From an uncultured Lachnospiraceae bacterium (GTDB taxonomy: Bacteria; Bacillota; Clostridia; Lachnospirales; Lachnospiraceae), in NCBI GenBank assembly GCA_905235745.1, contig CAJOMN010000019.1, positions 1 to 36,494 of the forward strand: DNA of 36,494 nucleotides. Direction: 5' to 3'. The position numbers were made by a program, and so were the translations under genes. Below the pieces are notes generated by a model, which saw only the letters and a program-made list of their open reading frames with translations, was not told where the DNA came from and did no database searches. Below are positions 15,130 to 24,347 of the stretch, piece after piece (the stretch's first letter is position 1; the number at the start of each line of letters is the position of its first letter).

Positions 15130-16032
15130 ATGGAATGGGAAGTAAGACTTATCGGGTGGATGCAGTCGGGGCCTGGCGGCATGGATGTATTTGAGAAGGT
15201 GATGGATTTCTTTAGCGGGGAGACCGGCCTTATGCTGCTTGTGCTCGTTGTCATGTTCTGCTGGAGAAAGGAAGCAGGGCAGAAGATTGCGCTGATCGGT
15301 GTTTCCGTGAACGTATGGCTTCCCATGATCAAATCGGTCGTATGCAGGCCAAGACCTTATATGGGGCATCCCGACAGGGTGAAAGCCCGCGTTCTGGTCG
15401 AAAAGAGCGCATCGGCGCAGAATGTGGCTGCCCAGGGTTATTCCTTCCCGAGCATGCACAGCGCATCTGTCCCCACGTTGTACTTTTCACTGGCAAAGGA
15501 AGCCAAAAAGAAATGGCTGTGGATAGCGGCATCCTGTCTTACCTTGTTGGTGGGGATTTCCAGGGTCGGAGCCGGAATGCATTATCCGACGGATGTTATC
15601 GCAGGATGGGCACTGGGCTTTGCGGTTATCGGGGTATATGCCCTGCTTGACCGCTATGTACATAAGGAGTGGCTGTATTATACGATACTGATAGTATCAG
15701 CCCTTCCGGGTATATTCTATGTGAGGACGAACGATTACTTTACTTCACTGGGATGCCTTATCGGCGTGATAGCGGCGATCAATTTCGAACGAAGACATGT
15801 AAATTATCAGGATACAAGGAAGATCCCCGCAATGATACTGCGCGTTCTCGGCGCGGTTTTGATATATTTTGTCGTAAATACACTGCTGAAGCTCCCTTTC
15901 GACAAGGAATATCTTGCGGGAGCAAGTCTAGGCGCCCTGTTGGTCAGATCTGCCAGATACGCGGTCGTCATGTTCCTGTTAGCAGGCGTATATCCGATGA
16001 TTTTCCCGCTGTACGAGCGTATCGGCAATTAG
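15130..16032 (+). CDS. PAP2-family membrane phosphatase
   Basis: This integral membrane protein of 300 residues carries the three PAP2 phosphatase motifs: KSVVCRPRP, PSMHSAS and SRVGAGMHYPTD. About eight hydrophobic segments surround them. The family removes phosphate from lipid phosphates such as undecaprenyl pyrophosphate or phosphatidic acid on the outer face of the membrane. ATG 15130 is chosen because GAGG lies 7 bases upstream; ATG 15124 is too close. It follows the carboxypeptidase-like gene by 16 bases, so both may act on cell-wall precursors. Its 3' end overlaps the convergent MATE gene by 4 bases. Confidence 0.92.
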   Translation: MEWEVRLIGWMQSGPGGMDVFEKVMDFFSGETGLMLLVLVVMFCWRKEAGQKIALIGVSVNVWLPMIKSVVCRPRPYMGHPDRVKARVLVEKSASAQNVAAQGYSFPSMHSASVPTLYFSLAKEAKKKWLWIAASCLTLLVGISRVGAGMHYPTDVIAGWALGFAVIGVYALLDRYVHKEWLYYTILIVSALPGIFYVRTNDYFTSLGCLIGVIAAINFERRHVNYQDTRKIPAMILRVLGAVLIYFVVNTLLKLPFDKEYLAGASLGALLVRSARYAVVMFLLAGVYPMIFPLYERIGN

Positions 16033-17396
16033 TGCCTTTGTTCCACGACAGCCTTACCCATCCATTTCCGCCTGTACCAGTAGTACATGACGATCAGCCC
16101 GCGGATGCATTCGTCCGTTGCTGTTCCGAGAAAGATGCCGGCGACTCCAAGGCCGAGTACTACACCGGCCACGTAACCTGTTGTAAGTCCCAGCCCCCAA
16201 TTGCACAATATACCCGCGATAAGCGGGAAAATAGTCGCCCCTGCCGCTTTGAGACTGCTGATAAAGATCATATTAAGGCAGCGGCCGGCTTCCAGGAATA
16301 TATCCACGATCATTATCGCCTGACCGAGCGCTATAACGTTCTCGTTGCTCGTAAACAGCCGCAGCGTATACGGACAGAGGACCGCATTGATGGCGGCAAG
16401 CGCTATCGTTATGGGCATCGATGTTCGCAGCGTCCTGAACACTCTTTTGTATGCTTCCTCTGATTTTCCGGCGCCTACGAGGTGTCCGGTTATTATCTGC
16501 GCGGACATGGCGGCGGCGCTCGAGAAGAGCATTGCGAAAGCGATAAGAGAGTTGCAGTAGGCCCGTGCGTTGACCGAATCGTTCCCCATGCTGTTGACAA
16601 ATGAAAGAAGAGTTGTCTGGCACAGGTTGTATGTAAGATTTTCACCGGCTGAGGGAAGACCGATCCTGATCATCTTGCCAAGCAGCCTTCCCGGAAAGGG
16701 CACAAGATACCGCAGCGACAGGCGGCCGGTCTTTGTGACATAAAAGAAGAGAAGAAGTACACCGACAGCAAACAGCCTCGCAAACACGGTGGATATGGCA
16801 ACTCCGGCAACTCCCATGCCAAGGGACTTCCAGGGACCGTACAGGAACAGATAATTGCCGCCTATATTTATGATGTTAATGGCAAAAGTCACCCACATAC
16901 CGATCCGGGTATGTCCGTTGCACCTCAGGATCTGGAGCATGACATTGAAGACCGCGGTAATAAACCCGCCGCCTCCGACGATGTATATGTATATCATGGA
17001 ATAAGGGCGCATTTCCTCTGATACATGCAGGAAATTCATGATCAGGGGATTTGCCAGGCAGAATACCCCGCTGAGTATAATGCCGAAAACAAGGTTGACC
17101 GTGACAGCCAGCGTATAGATCATGTTCATGCTTTCATACTGTTTTGCGCCGAGATACTGTGCAACTACAACGCTTGTAGCCGTCGCTATTACGTTAAAGA
17201 AGATGTTCATCATGAACAGGATGATATTGGCGTTCCCGACTGCCCCTACCGCGTATTCGTCATAGTGACTGAGCATGAGGGTGTCGATATTGTTGAGCAT
17301 GGTGTTCAGGAACAGTTCCAGAAACATTGGCCCTGCCAGTATAAGAAGCGGCGTATTCTCGTCTATTGCGACAGATTGTCTCTTATCGGTCTTCAT
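16029..17396 (-). CDS. MATE-family efflux transporter
   Basis: This 455-residue protein has twelve hydrophobic segments in two similar halves. The first opens with LILAGPMFLELFLNTMLNNIDTL and the second with IRIGLPSAGENLTYNLCQTT, both typical MATE (NorM/DinF-like) openings. It exports drugs or metabolites using a sodium or proton gradient. The start is uncertain. ATG 17396 gives a normal MATE N-terminus. A TTG at 17471 with AGGAAG just upstream would add 25 residues, including a Cys-rich stretch (CDFCNRSC). Confidence 0.9.
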   Translation of the reverse strand: MKTDKRQSVAIDENTPLLILAGPMFLELFLNTMLNNIDTLMLSHYDEYAVGAVGNANIILFMMNIFFNVIATATSVVVAQYLGAKQYESMNMIYTLAVTVNLVFGIILSGVFCLANPLIMNFLHVSEEMRPYSMIYIYIVGGGGFITAVFNVMLQILRCNGHTRIGMWVTFAINIINIGGNYLFLYGPWKSLGMGVAGVAISTVFARLFAVGVLLLFFYVTKTGRLSLRYLVPFPGRLLGKMIRIGLPSAGENLTYNLCQTTLLSFVNSMGNDSVNARAYCNSLIAFAMLFSSAAAMSAQIITGHLVGAGKSEEAYKRVFRTLRTSMPITIALAAINAVLCPYTLRLFTSNENVIALGQAIMIVDIFLEAGRCLNMIFISSLKAAGATIFPLIAGILCNWGLGLTTGYVAGVVLGLGVAGIFLGTATDECIRGLIVMYYWYRRKWMGKAVVEQRH

Positions 17397-17529
17397 ATCT
17401 TCGTACTCAACAAAAGTCCCATGACTTTTACAGCTTCTATTGCAAAAATCACAGGACCTTCGGGTCAACAAAACTTCCTAACAAAGTATTCTATTATTAA
17501 ACCTGCAAAAAATCAAGGAGAAAAGAGCA

Positions 17530-17721
17530 CTATCGATCCGTTTGCTCGGTATGGGAACTTTGGCATATCCCGCACATGGAACAATGGCTGCAGTATGCGC
17601 AGGAAGAATGCTTTCCGTTCTTTCTGCGTTTTATCATGCTCGCAACGATCATTATGACGATCCCGGCAAGGATCAGAGATGCTATGATCGTTCCAAGGTT
17701 TTCCATAAGCCATGTTGTCAT
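17530..17721 (-). CDS. FeoB-associated Cys-rich membrane protein
   Basis: This 63-residue protein has one transmembrane helix (about residues 9-30), a basic stop (KRRKNGK) and the regular Cys series C-x2-C-x2-C-x2-C-x2-C (Cys41 to Cys53), the hallmark of the FeoB-associated family. Such proteins normally sit beside feoB for ferrous iron uptake; no feoB is in this window. AGGAGG lies upstream of ATG 17721 and a TATAAT (complement of 17749-17754) further up. It is divergent from the iron operon, so it belongs to the same iron theme. Confidence 0.85.
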   Translation of the reverse strand: MTTWLMENLGTIIASLILAGIVIMIVASMIKRRKNGKHSSCAYCSHCSMCGICQSSHTEQTDR

Positions 17722-17838
17722 ACCCTAAGACCTCCTACTACTAATTCTATTATAACACTACGGAATTACGGTATACAAGATTTTGAAATCAGACTTCCGG
17801 AATCCTGAATTTATATCATGAATTTATATTTTTTTATG

Positions 17839-17867
17839 TTGACAAAATAAGACCATTTGATTACAAT
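17839..17867 (+). promoter_or_regulatory. promoter of the iron/redox operon
   Basis: TTGACA (17839-17844) and TACAAT (17862-17867) with a 17-base spacer differ from the sigma-A consensus at one base. It is followed at once by the triple-palindrome operator, so strong transcription under repressor control is expected. Confidence 0.85.
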
Positions 17868-17873
17868 TCTTAG

Positions 17874-17915
17874 TTAGCAATAGCTAATTAGCGACAGCTA
17901 ATTAGCATACGCTAA
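17874..17915 (+). promoter_or_regulatory. triple 14-bp palindrome operator TTAGCnnnnGCTAA
   Basis: Three abutting palindromes occupy 17874-17887, 17888-17901 and 17902-17915. Each is TTAGC-N4-GCTAA with different central bases (AATA, GACA, ATAC). Conservation of the arms and not of the centres marks a protein-binding site. The position at about +1 to +45 relative to the promoter implies repression. By context the ligand is iron, so a DtxR/IdeR- or Fur-type repressor is the first candidate; the regulator is not in the window. Confidence 0.75.
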
Positions 17916-17985
17916 CCAACAGGAATGGACTGAAGTATTGTAAAAAGTCTATGCGTATACAAGTTGATGGAAAGAGAGTTTCGAT

Positions 17986-19746
17986 TTGAAAACACATTTA
18001 TATAGGAATCTTATTGTAATTTTCATGATCACGGCTTTGTTTGCGTCATTTTGCCGGATCAAAGCGGCCGCAGCAGATTACTATTCTTCCTGGGATGAAT
18101 ACAAGGCATCTGAAGGTATAAGTGATTTTACCTGCAATGATGTGGTGGATGCTATCGATAACGTACTCGCCGTTGCGGTGGCTGACCATAAGGCGGGTAA
18201 TAATGAGGACGCACTGTCCAAGATATCGGATGCCAAGAACAGGTATTGGGGGCAGTCAGGCTTTAAGATCATGATGCAGAAGCAGCTCCCTAGCGCCGGG
18301 AAAAAGACGATAGAGAGTGACTTCGCTGATATCAACAACCTCATAAAGAACGGGAAAGGCAATGACGAAGTTGCTACCGCTGTTGATGTGCTGTCAGCGG
18401 ATCTAAGGCTCTACGCCAATAAGCTTGACGGAGTAGAGGAAGAGGTTGAAACCATAGCCGAGACGGATACACAGGCGACCGAGCTGTTTAACAACAACTA
18501 CTACGCCACATGGGAGGAATATACACAGGCGGCAGGGCTTCCTGTGGGTGTTACGAAATGGAATGAAGTAGCCGATGCAATGTCCGAGGTATTCAGGACA
18601 GCCAAGGCCAAATATGCGCAAGGGGATGCGGAAGGAGCATATAACTGTATAAATAATGGCTATTACGGTTATTACGAGACTACCGGCTTTGAACGAAATG
18701 CGATGGGTTATATCTCGGGAGCAAGGAAATCCGAAGTGGAGCTCCAGTTCTCGGCCTGCAAGTCGGCAACAAAGGGCGGAAGTACAGAGGAATTCAATAA
18801 AGAAGTTGATGTGCTCCGGACCATGATAAGGACTGATGCCAACAAGCTTGACGGAGTTGATGAAAACGGAGAGGCGACAGGCAACTCCAGATCCGCCTCT
18901 ATGGCCACATTTATTGCGTGCTTTGGAATAATATTAAGGGAGGGCTTTGAGGCGATACTTGTTGTGGGTGCCATCATCGCCTACCTTGTCAAAATATCGG
19001 AGAAGAACGGTGAAAACGGCAGGACAAAGCTTCGCCCTGTTTACGTAGGCGCCGTGCTTGGTATAGTTCTGAGCTTTGTATCGGCATGGGCTCTTAACGC
19101 CCTTAAGCTTGCAAACAGCGCCAGTCAGGAGGTCATCGAGGGTGTTACGGCCCTGATAGCGGTGGTAGTGCTTTTCTATGTGTCCAACTGGATGGTGAGC
19201 AAGTCGGAATCTGAAGCGTGGGATGCTTACATTAAGAGCAAGGTCGGTGAAGCTTCTGAAAGAGGGAGCGGTGTGGCTCTTGCCTTCACGGCTTTTCTGG
19301 CAGTGTACAGGGAAGGGGCGGAGGTGATCCTGTTCTACCAGCCCCTGCTTGCAACGGGAGATAAAAGATCCGTATGGCTGGGTTTTGTGCTGGGTGCCGT
19401 GGTACTGGTATTTGTTTATCTTGCCATCCGTTTGCTGTCAGTAAGGCTTCCGCTTAAGCCATTCTTCCTGGCAACAAGTATATTGATGGCCATAATGTCG
19501 ATATCCTTCCTGGGATCGGGGATCAAGGAGCTTATCGAAGGAGATGTTATTTCGATGACATCGCCCACATGGGTGGCATGGATACCTTCAAATTCATTGC
19601 TGGAGGTACTGGGCATATATCCCTGCGTTCAGACTATAGTGCCCCAGATCATATTGACGGTGATCACGGTGGTTACATTTGTATACTGGCTCAAGAAGAA
19701 TAAACGCCTCGCAGATGAAGCCAGATCGGCGCAGGCGGGATCATGA
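17986..19746 (+). CDS. FTR1-family iron permease with duplicated extracytoplasmic domain
   Basis: This 586-residue protein has a signal peptide (1-30) and two homologous extracytoplasmic repeats, about 31-155 and 172-295. Both begin YYxxW(D/E)EY and end with NKLDGV(E/D). A seven-helix FTR1 permease from about residue 305 carries both iron-binding motifs, REGFEA (318-323) and REGAE (442-446). FTR1 proteins take Fe(III) across the membrane, usually coupled to a redox partner. The start is TTG 17986 behind a weak ribosome binding site. It is the first gene of the operon with P19, DUF2318 and ABC genes, as in the Campylobacter P19 system. Confidence 0.95.
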   Translation: MKTHLYRNLIVIFMITALFASFCRIKAAAADYYSSWDEYKASEGISDFTCNDVVDAIDNVLAVAVADHKAGNNEDALSKISDAKNRYWGQSGFKIMMQKQLPSAGKKTIESDFADINNLIKNGKGNDEVATAVDVLSADLRLYANKLDGVEEEVETIAETDTQATELFNNNYYATWEEYTQAAGLPVGVTKWNEVADAMSEVFRTAKAKYAQGDAEGAYNCINNGYYGYYETTGFERNAMGYISGARKSEVELQFSACKSATKGGSTEEFNKEVDVLRTMIRTDANKLDGVDENGEATGNSRSASMATFIACFGIILREGFEAILVVGAIIAYLVKISEKNGENGRTKLRPVYVGAVLGIVLSFVSAWALNALKLANSASQEVIEGVTALIAVVVLFYVSNWMVSKSESEAWDAYIKSKVGEASERGSGVALAFTAFLAVYREGAEVILFYQPLLATGDKRSVWLGFVLGAVVLVFVYLAIRLLSVRLPLKPFFLATSILMAIMSISFLGSGIKELIEGDVISMTSPTWVAWIPSNSLLEVLGIYPCVQTIVPQIILTVITVVTFVYWLKKNKRLADEARSAQAGS

Positions 19747-19750
19747 TACG

Positions 19751-19789
19751 GTAACAGCCTTAATGTATGTAAAGTACATGAAGGGTTAC
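19751..19789 (+). other. stem-loop between FTR1 and P19 genes
   Basis: GTAACAGCCTTAATGTA (from 19751) pairs imperfectly with TACATGAAGGGTTAC (to 19789) around a short loop. There is no U-run after it, so it looks more like an mRNA processing or stabilising element than a terminator. Confidence 0.45.
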
Positions 19790-19822
19790 AAATAAATATA
19801 TGCTATACAAGGAGGAGAAATG

Positions 19823-20491
19823 ATGAAAAAAAGGATTGTAGCAGCATTGTGCGCAACAGCTCTTGCTTCGATGATGATAGCAGGATGTGGACAGAGTTCA
19901 GAAGCGCCTGCAACAGACGCAGCTTCAACGCAGGAGGAAGATGCCGCAGCGGAAGAAGTTGTTAAAGAGGCAGAGGTTGTTGAGGAGGCAGATGATGCCG
20001 CAGCAGGGGCAGGCTTTACCGAGCACCCCATTTTTGAGGATGAAGAGCTTGCGTTTATCAATCTTTCGGCTGTATATTTCCAGTCAGTACCTATGACAGA
20101 CAGTGAGCAGCAGAATTACAAGGCGGAGGATTACGATATCCATCTTGAGGCAGATATTTCCGCACTCGATAATGAGCTCGGATATGGTGTCGGTGACTGG
20201 GTTCCTTATCTTACGGTTGATTACGCCATAGTTAACTCATCAGACAAGAGCGCCGTAACCGATGGAACCTTCATGCCTATGGCAGCATCTGACGGTCCTC
20301 ATTACGGAAACAACATCAAGCTTGATCCGGGTACATACGATGTTACCTTTACTATCCACAGCCCCGGTGAGAACGGTTATCTTATCCATTCGGATGCTGA
20401 AACAGGCCCCGGCGGATTGCTTGCAGACGTATTCGGCAACGGTCCTCTTACCTATACCTATGAAGGATGGGAATTTGCGGGACTTGAGTAA
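19823..20491 (+). CDS. P19/FetP-type periplasmic-like iron-binding lipoprotein
   Basis: This 222-residue lipoprotein (MIAGC lipobox) has an acidic linker to about residue 60 and a P19/Tp34 immunoglobulin-like domain. Family landmarks are AVYFQSVPM, YDIHLEADISAL, GDWVPYLTVDYAI and FMPMAASDGPHYGNN, with Met and His residues that bind copper/iron in this family. It hands iron to FTR1 and may take part in its oxidation or reduction. ATG 19823 has AAGGAGG at 7 bases; ATG 19820 is also possible. The acidic linker replaces the soluble periplasmic form of Gram-negatives with a tethered version. Confidence 0.95.
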   Translation: MKKRIVAALCATALASMMIAGCGQSSEAPATDAASTQEEDAAAEEVVKEAEVVEEADDAAAGAGFTEHPIFEDEELAFINLSAVYFQSVPMTDSEQQNYKAEDYDIHLEADISALDNELGYGVGDWVPYLTVDYAIVNSSDKSAVTDGTFMPMAASDGPHYGNNIKLDPGTYDVTFTIHSPGENGYLIHSDAETGPGGLLADVFGNGPLTYTYEGWEFAGLE

Positions 20492-20538
20492 TGCATCGGG
20501 ACATTTGCTTTAGCAATGTTTAATACAGAACAATGACA

Positions 20539-20604
20539 GCGGCGCACTTCTTACGGAAGCGCGCCGCATGGTGCGTTTAAAAGGAACCCATCTTTAAACG
20601 CACC
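20539..20604 (+). other. two consecutive hairpins between P19 and DUF2318 genes
   Basis: Hairpin one is GCGGCGC (20539-20545) with GCGCCGC (20561-20567), with an inner CTTC/GAAG stem. Hairpin two is a perfect 12-bp pair, GGTGCGTTTAAA (20570-20581) with TTTAAACGCACC (20593-20604), ending 7 bases before the GGAGG of the next gene. The second lacks a clear U-tract. They may set the high expression of FTR1/P19 relative to the rest of the operon by attenuation or by processing. Confidence 0.6.
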
Positions 20605-20621
20605 AAAATGTGGAGGAAGGC

Positions 20622-21875
20622 ATGTTAAGTTATTTATTATATACCATTAAGGCTGTGCTTCTGGGTTCCGTGATCGGTGGAACGGTTACCGGGTATGAGC
20701 GCATAGAACCGGATCGGAGAAATGAGAGGATAATGTCTGTGGGAGCGCTCGCAGGTCTCCTTATTTCCATCGTGATAGCTTATCTTCGAAATAATACGAA
20801 CAAGGTAAGTACAGCGACGATAAATACAGTTATATATACTTCATCTCTGTGTGCCTTTGTTTTGTTGATCATCCTGTGCATCACGGCATTTATAAAGAAG
20901 GGTAACAGGCTCATTGATATCCTTATTTTCAGTGCTCTTGCGACATTTATCGCTTCGCTGACGGTATATTCACTTCCCGAAGTGCTCATGTATCCGCACC
21001 AGATTATGAACACCGAAAAGAGTATGGTATCAACGGATCTTTTGCTCAAGATGGCCGGAGTTTTATTCGGGCTTGTAATTTCTTTCATAGCCTTCATGAC
21101 GGCACTTAAATGCACATCACGGATAAGTAAGAGTGCTGCAGGTGTTTCGGTGTTTCTGCAGATGCTTTTCCTTGAACTGATAATGCTTTCGGGAATTTTA
21201 TCGGTCAATCTGCAGAATGGGAATATCAAATCAAACCACGCCGTTTTTTCATATGTTGTTTTTGTTAAGAATCATAGGAATTATTTCATATATATTTCCT
21301 TTATCCTGCTATTTGCGGAGGCCGTATACCTGCTGATCAAAAGCCTGCATGTAAATGAGGCATACAGGAATCCGGCAGAGCACAGAAAGATCAGGGCCAA
21401 GTGGAGAAATATAAGAAGATGGGCCGTGACCGCTCTGTGTTCCTTTGTTTTGACGATCATTAATCTTACGGTTGTTGAAGCCTATAATTCCAAGGATGTT
21501 AGCCTGTCGCCCGTTGAGGATACCGAGTATGATGATGAAAATATGTATGTAACCTTCGAACAGGTCAGTGACGGTCATCTTCACAGGTTTGCCTATGAGA
21601 GTGCGGACGGTGTGAGCATAAGGTTTATAGTTATTAAAAAGACCGGTTCATCAACCTACGGGATAGGTCTTGATGCGTGTGATATCTGCGGTGAGACAGG
21701 TTATTACGAGAAGGACGGACAGGTAGTATGTAAGCTGTGTGATGTGGTCATGAATGTGAATACAATAGGGTTCAAGGGTGGTTGTAATCCCATAGTGATC
21801 CCTTATGAAATAAAGAACGGAAGGATAATCGTTCCGATAAGCGGTCTGCTTGAATATGAGAAGGAATTCAGGTAG
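20622..21875 (+). CDS. DUF2318 membrane protein with Cys-rich C-terminus
   Basis: This 417-residue protein has about eight hydrophobic helices over residues 1-275 and a C-terminal extracytoplasmic DUF2318 domain. The domain has two CxxC pairs (CDIC at 353-356, CKLC at 370-373) and a later Cys388 (FKGGCNP). The family is encoded beside FTR1 and P19 in several bacteria (Campylobacter Cj1660-like) and is thought to bind a metal or Fe-S-like centre in electron transfer. ATG 20622 is chosen for GGAGG 5 bases upstream. It is the likely redox element at the membrane. Confidence 0.9.
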   Translation: MLSYLLYTIKAVLLGSVIGGTVTGYERIEPDRRNERIMSVGALAGLLISIVIAYLRNNTNKVSTATINTVIYTSSLCAFVLLIILCITAFIKKGNRLIDILIFSALATFIASLTVYSLPEVLMYPHQIMNTEKSMVSTDLLLKMAGVLFGLVISFIAFMTALKCTSRISKSAAGVSVFLQMLFLELIMLSGILSVNLQNGNIKSNHAVFSYVVFVKNHRNYFIYISFILLFAEAVYLLIKSLHVNEAYRNPAEHRKIRAKWRNIRRWAVTALCSFVLTIINLTVVEAYNSKDVSLSPVEDTEYDDENMYVTFEQVSDGHLHRFAYESADGVSIRFIVIKKTGSSTYGIGLDACDICGETGYYEKDGQVVCKLCDVVMNVNTIGFKGGCNPIVIPYEIKNGRIIVPISGLLEYEKEFR

Positions 21876-21900
21876 AAAAGATTGATAATGGAGAATTCAT

Positions 21901-23190
21901 ATGTTTATACGAATGATAGCCAAGGCATTTTTGAGGCAGTGGAAAAAAATGGTCATGATAGCCTTTACTATAGCTCTTGGAGCGTCCTTAGCCACCGCAA
22001 TGCTGTCAGTTATGATGGATGTGGGGGACAAGGTCAATCATGAACTTAAGGCTTATGGCGCCAATATCAGCGTTGTGCCTAAGAATGCCTCGGTAATCTC
22101 AGAACTATATGATATAGAGGACGGGGATGTTTCGGGTGAATATCTTGCCGAGGATGAACTGGGAAAGATCAAGACCATATTCTGGGCATTCAATATAGTG
22201 GACTATGCTCCCTTTATTAGCACGGAAGCGGTTCTTGATGAGGGCAGTACCGTGACTGTGAAGGGCACCTGGTTTGACCATCATATGGCGCTTCCCACCG
22301 GTGAAGAACTGGATGCCGGTGTCATTTCGATGAGGAGCTGGTGGGAGATCATTGACGGAGACTGGCTGGATGAGCAGAAGCTGGGAAGTGACTTTTGCAT
22401 GGTTGGAACAGGGATTGCACAAAAGGAGGGAATTTCCGCCGGGCAGACTATAAGGCTTAAAGGTCCGAAAGCCGAAAAGGATCTTACAGTGGCAGGAGTC
22501 TTTGACGCAGGGAGCGATGAGGACAATGAGATCTATGTGCCGCTTGATACGGCCCAGGAGATATCAGGGCTTGAGGGTAAAGTCAGCAGCATAGAGGTGT
22601 CTGCCCTGACAACACCTGATAACGAGCTGGCAAGAAAAGCGGCGGAGGATCCCGGGTCTCTTTCGGTATCGCAATATGAGACCTGGTACTGTACGGCTTA
22701 CGTGAGCTCGATCTGCTATCAGATAGAAGAGGTGATAACCGATTCGGTTGCCTCGGCGGTAAGGCAGGTTGCCGATTCGGAGGGCCAGATACTTAACAAG
22801 ACCCAGATGCTTATGATACTGATAACCATACTGTCATTGATAGGAGCGGCTCTGGGAATATGTAATCTTGTAACAGCTTCCGTGATGGAACGATCCCAGG
22901 AGATAGGTCTCATGAAGGCTGTCGGAGCCCACAATCCGGCCATCACCGGGTTGGTACTCACCGAGATAATGTGTACGGCAGTGATCGGCGGAGTTATCGG
23001 TTTCTTCGCCGGTATAGGCTTTGCACAGATCATAGGACATACCGTCTTTCAATCGGCCATAGAAATAAGGGCGATGGTAGTGCCCATAGTTATCGTTCTG
23101 GTCATCGTTGTAACACTGATAGGATGCATACCGGCCATCAAGATGCTGCAGAGCCTGCGTCCGACTGAGGTATTACACGGAAGGGCATAA
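21901..23190 (+). CDS. FtsX/MacB-like ABC permease (P19 operon, first)
   Basis: This 429-residue protein has an N-terminal helix, a large extracytoplasmic MacB-like core (about 45-285), then three helices with the FtsX signature around MERSQEIGLMKAVGAHN (about 326-342). It resembles Campylobacter Cj1661. These proteins do not necessarily carry a substrate; type VII mechano-ABC systems move periplasmic partners by force. GGAG precedes the ATG, 25 bases after the DUF2318 gene. Confidence 0.92.
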   Translation: MFIRMIAKAFLRQWKKMVMIAFTIALGASLATAMLSVMMDVGDKVNHELKAYGANISVVPKNASVISELYDIEDGDVSGEYLAEDELGKIKTIFWAFNIVDYAPFISTEAVLDEGSTVTVKGTWFDHHMALPTGEELDAGVISMRSWWEIIDGDWLDEQKLGSDFCMVGTGIAQKEGISAGQTIRLKGPKAEKDLTVAGVFDAGSDEDNEIYVPLDTAQEISGLEGKVSSIEVSALTTPDNELARKAAEDPGSLSVSQYETWYCTAYVSSICYQIEEVITDSVASAVRQVADSEGQILNKTQMLMILITILSLIGAALGICNLVTASVMERSQEIGLMKAVGAHNPAITGLVLTEIMCTAVIGGVIGFFAGIGFAQIIGHTVFQSAIEIRAMVVPIVIVLVIVVTLIGCIPAIKMLQSLRPTEVLHGRA

Positions 23191-23203
23191 GGAGCAAAGC
23201 GAT

Positions 23204-24346
23204 ATGAATAAGAGAAAAATGTATATAAGGATGATAACGGCCTCCCTGCTGAGAAGAAGATCCCGTATGGTGATCGCTCTGCTTGCCATTGCAATAGGGG
23301 CTACGATATTGTCGGGGCTCGTGACCATATACATAGATGTTCCGAGACAGTTGCGGGCTCAGTTCAGAAGCTATGGGGCAAATATGTTGCTTGCCGCCAC
23401 AGAGAGGACCTTTACAAAGGAGGATGTGGATAAGGCCTTGGCCGTGATACCGGGCGAAGAGATAGTGGGAGTGGCTCCGTACAGGTATGAGACTGTCAGG
23501 ATCAACGACAGGCCTATCCTGGCCGCTGCCACCGATATGGAAGGAGCTAAGGCTTCCAGCCCCTTCTGGAAGGTTGACGGCAGTTGGCCGGCTTCTGATG
23601 AGGAGGTTATGGTAGGTAAAAATGTTGCGGACACCTTCAGGCTGTTTGAAGGTGACAGGATCAGTGTGACCTACAGGCCTGAGGATGCGGGTGAGGAAGA
23701 CCTTGACAACAGTGTTGATCTTACCGTAACCGGTATATTGGATACCGGAGGCAAGGAAGAGGACTATATTTATATGACCATAGCAATGATGGAGGAGCTT
23801 ACGGGTGAGGACAGGGGCTTCAATGTCTGCGAAATGTCGATTGCGTCGGAACAGTCCGACCTGTCAGGCTATGCGGACAGGATATCGGCAGACAGTTCAG
23901 TGCTTGATGCCAAGCTGGTAAAGAGGGTTACCCAGTCGGAGACCACAGTACTCGGAAAGCTGCAGGCCCTCGTTCTTCTTGTTACCATAATTGTCATGCT
24001 GTTGACAATGATCTGTGTCGCAACCACAATGACGGCCGTGGTGACTGAGAGAAGAAAGGAGATAGGGCTGAGGAAGGCTCTTGGCGCCTCGGACAGAAGT
24101 ATAATCAATGAGTTTATGGGAGAGGGGCTTGTTCTCGGTGCTGTGGGTGGCCTGTTGGGAGCTGTACTGGGTTTCTGGTTTGCCCAGGCGGTTTCGATGA
24201 ATGTGTTTAACAGTTCGATAAGCCTCATGCCGTGGTTGCTGCCGGCGACGATGGTGGTGTCTGTGCTGGTTACGGGTATTGCCTGTCTTATACCGATAAG
24301 ATCCGCTACGGATGTTGATCCGGCACTTGTATTGAAAGGAGAATGA
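23204..24346 (+). CDS. FtsX/MacB-like ABC permease (P19 operon, second)
   Basis: This 380-residue partner has the same layout: an N-terminal helix (about 19-40), an extracytoplasmic core and three C-terminal helices, with TERRKEIGLRKALGASD before the last two. It pairs with the preceding permease and the following ATPase to form a heterodimeric transporter like Cj1661-Cj1663. AGGAG precedes the ATG, and the gap to the ATPase gene is 1 base. Confidence 0.92.
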   Translation: MNKRKMYIRMITASLLRRRSRMVIALLAIAIGATILSGLVTIYIDVPRQLRAQFRSYGANMLLAATERTFTKEDVDKALAVIPGEEIVGVAPYRYETVRINDRPILAAATDMEGAKASSPFWKVDGSWPASDEEVMVGKNVADTFRLFEGDRISVTYRPEDAGEEDLDNSVDLTVTGILDTGGKEEDYIYMTIAMMEELTGEDRGFNVCEMSIASEQSDLSGYADRISADSSVLDAKLVKRVTQSETTVLGKLQALVLLVTIIVMLLTMICVATTMTAVVTERRKEIGLRKALGASDRSIINEFMGEGLVLGAVGGLLGAVLGFWFAQAVSMNVFNSSISLMPWLLPATMVVSVLVTGIACLIPIRSATDVDPALVLKGE

Positions 24347-24347
24347 T

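Noticed and set aside
17397-17471. TTG-started Cys-rich N-terminal extension of the MATE transporter
   Set aside because: A good AGGAAG site precedes it, but MATE proteins normally begin near ATG 17396. Kept only as an alternative start.
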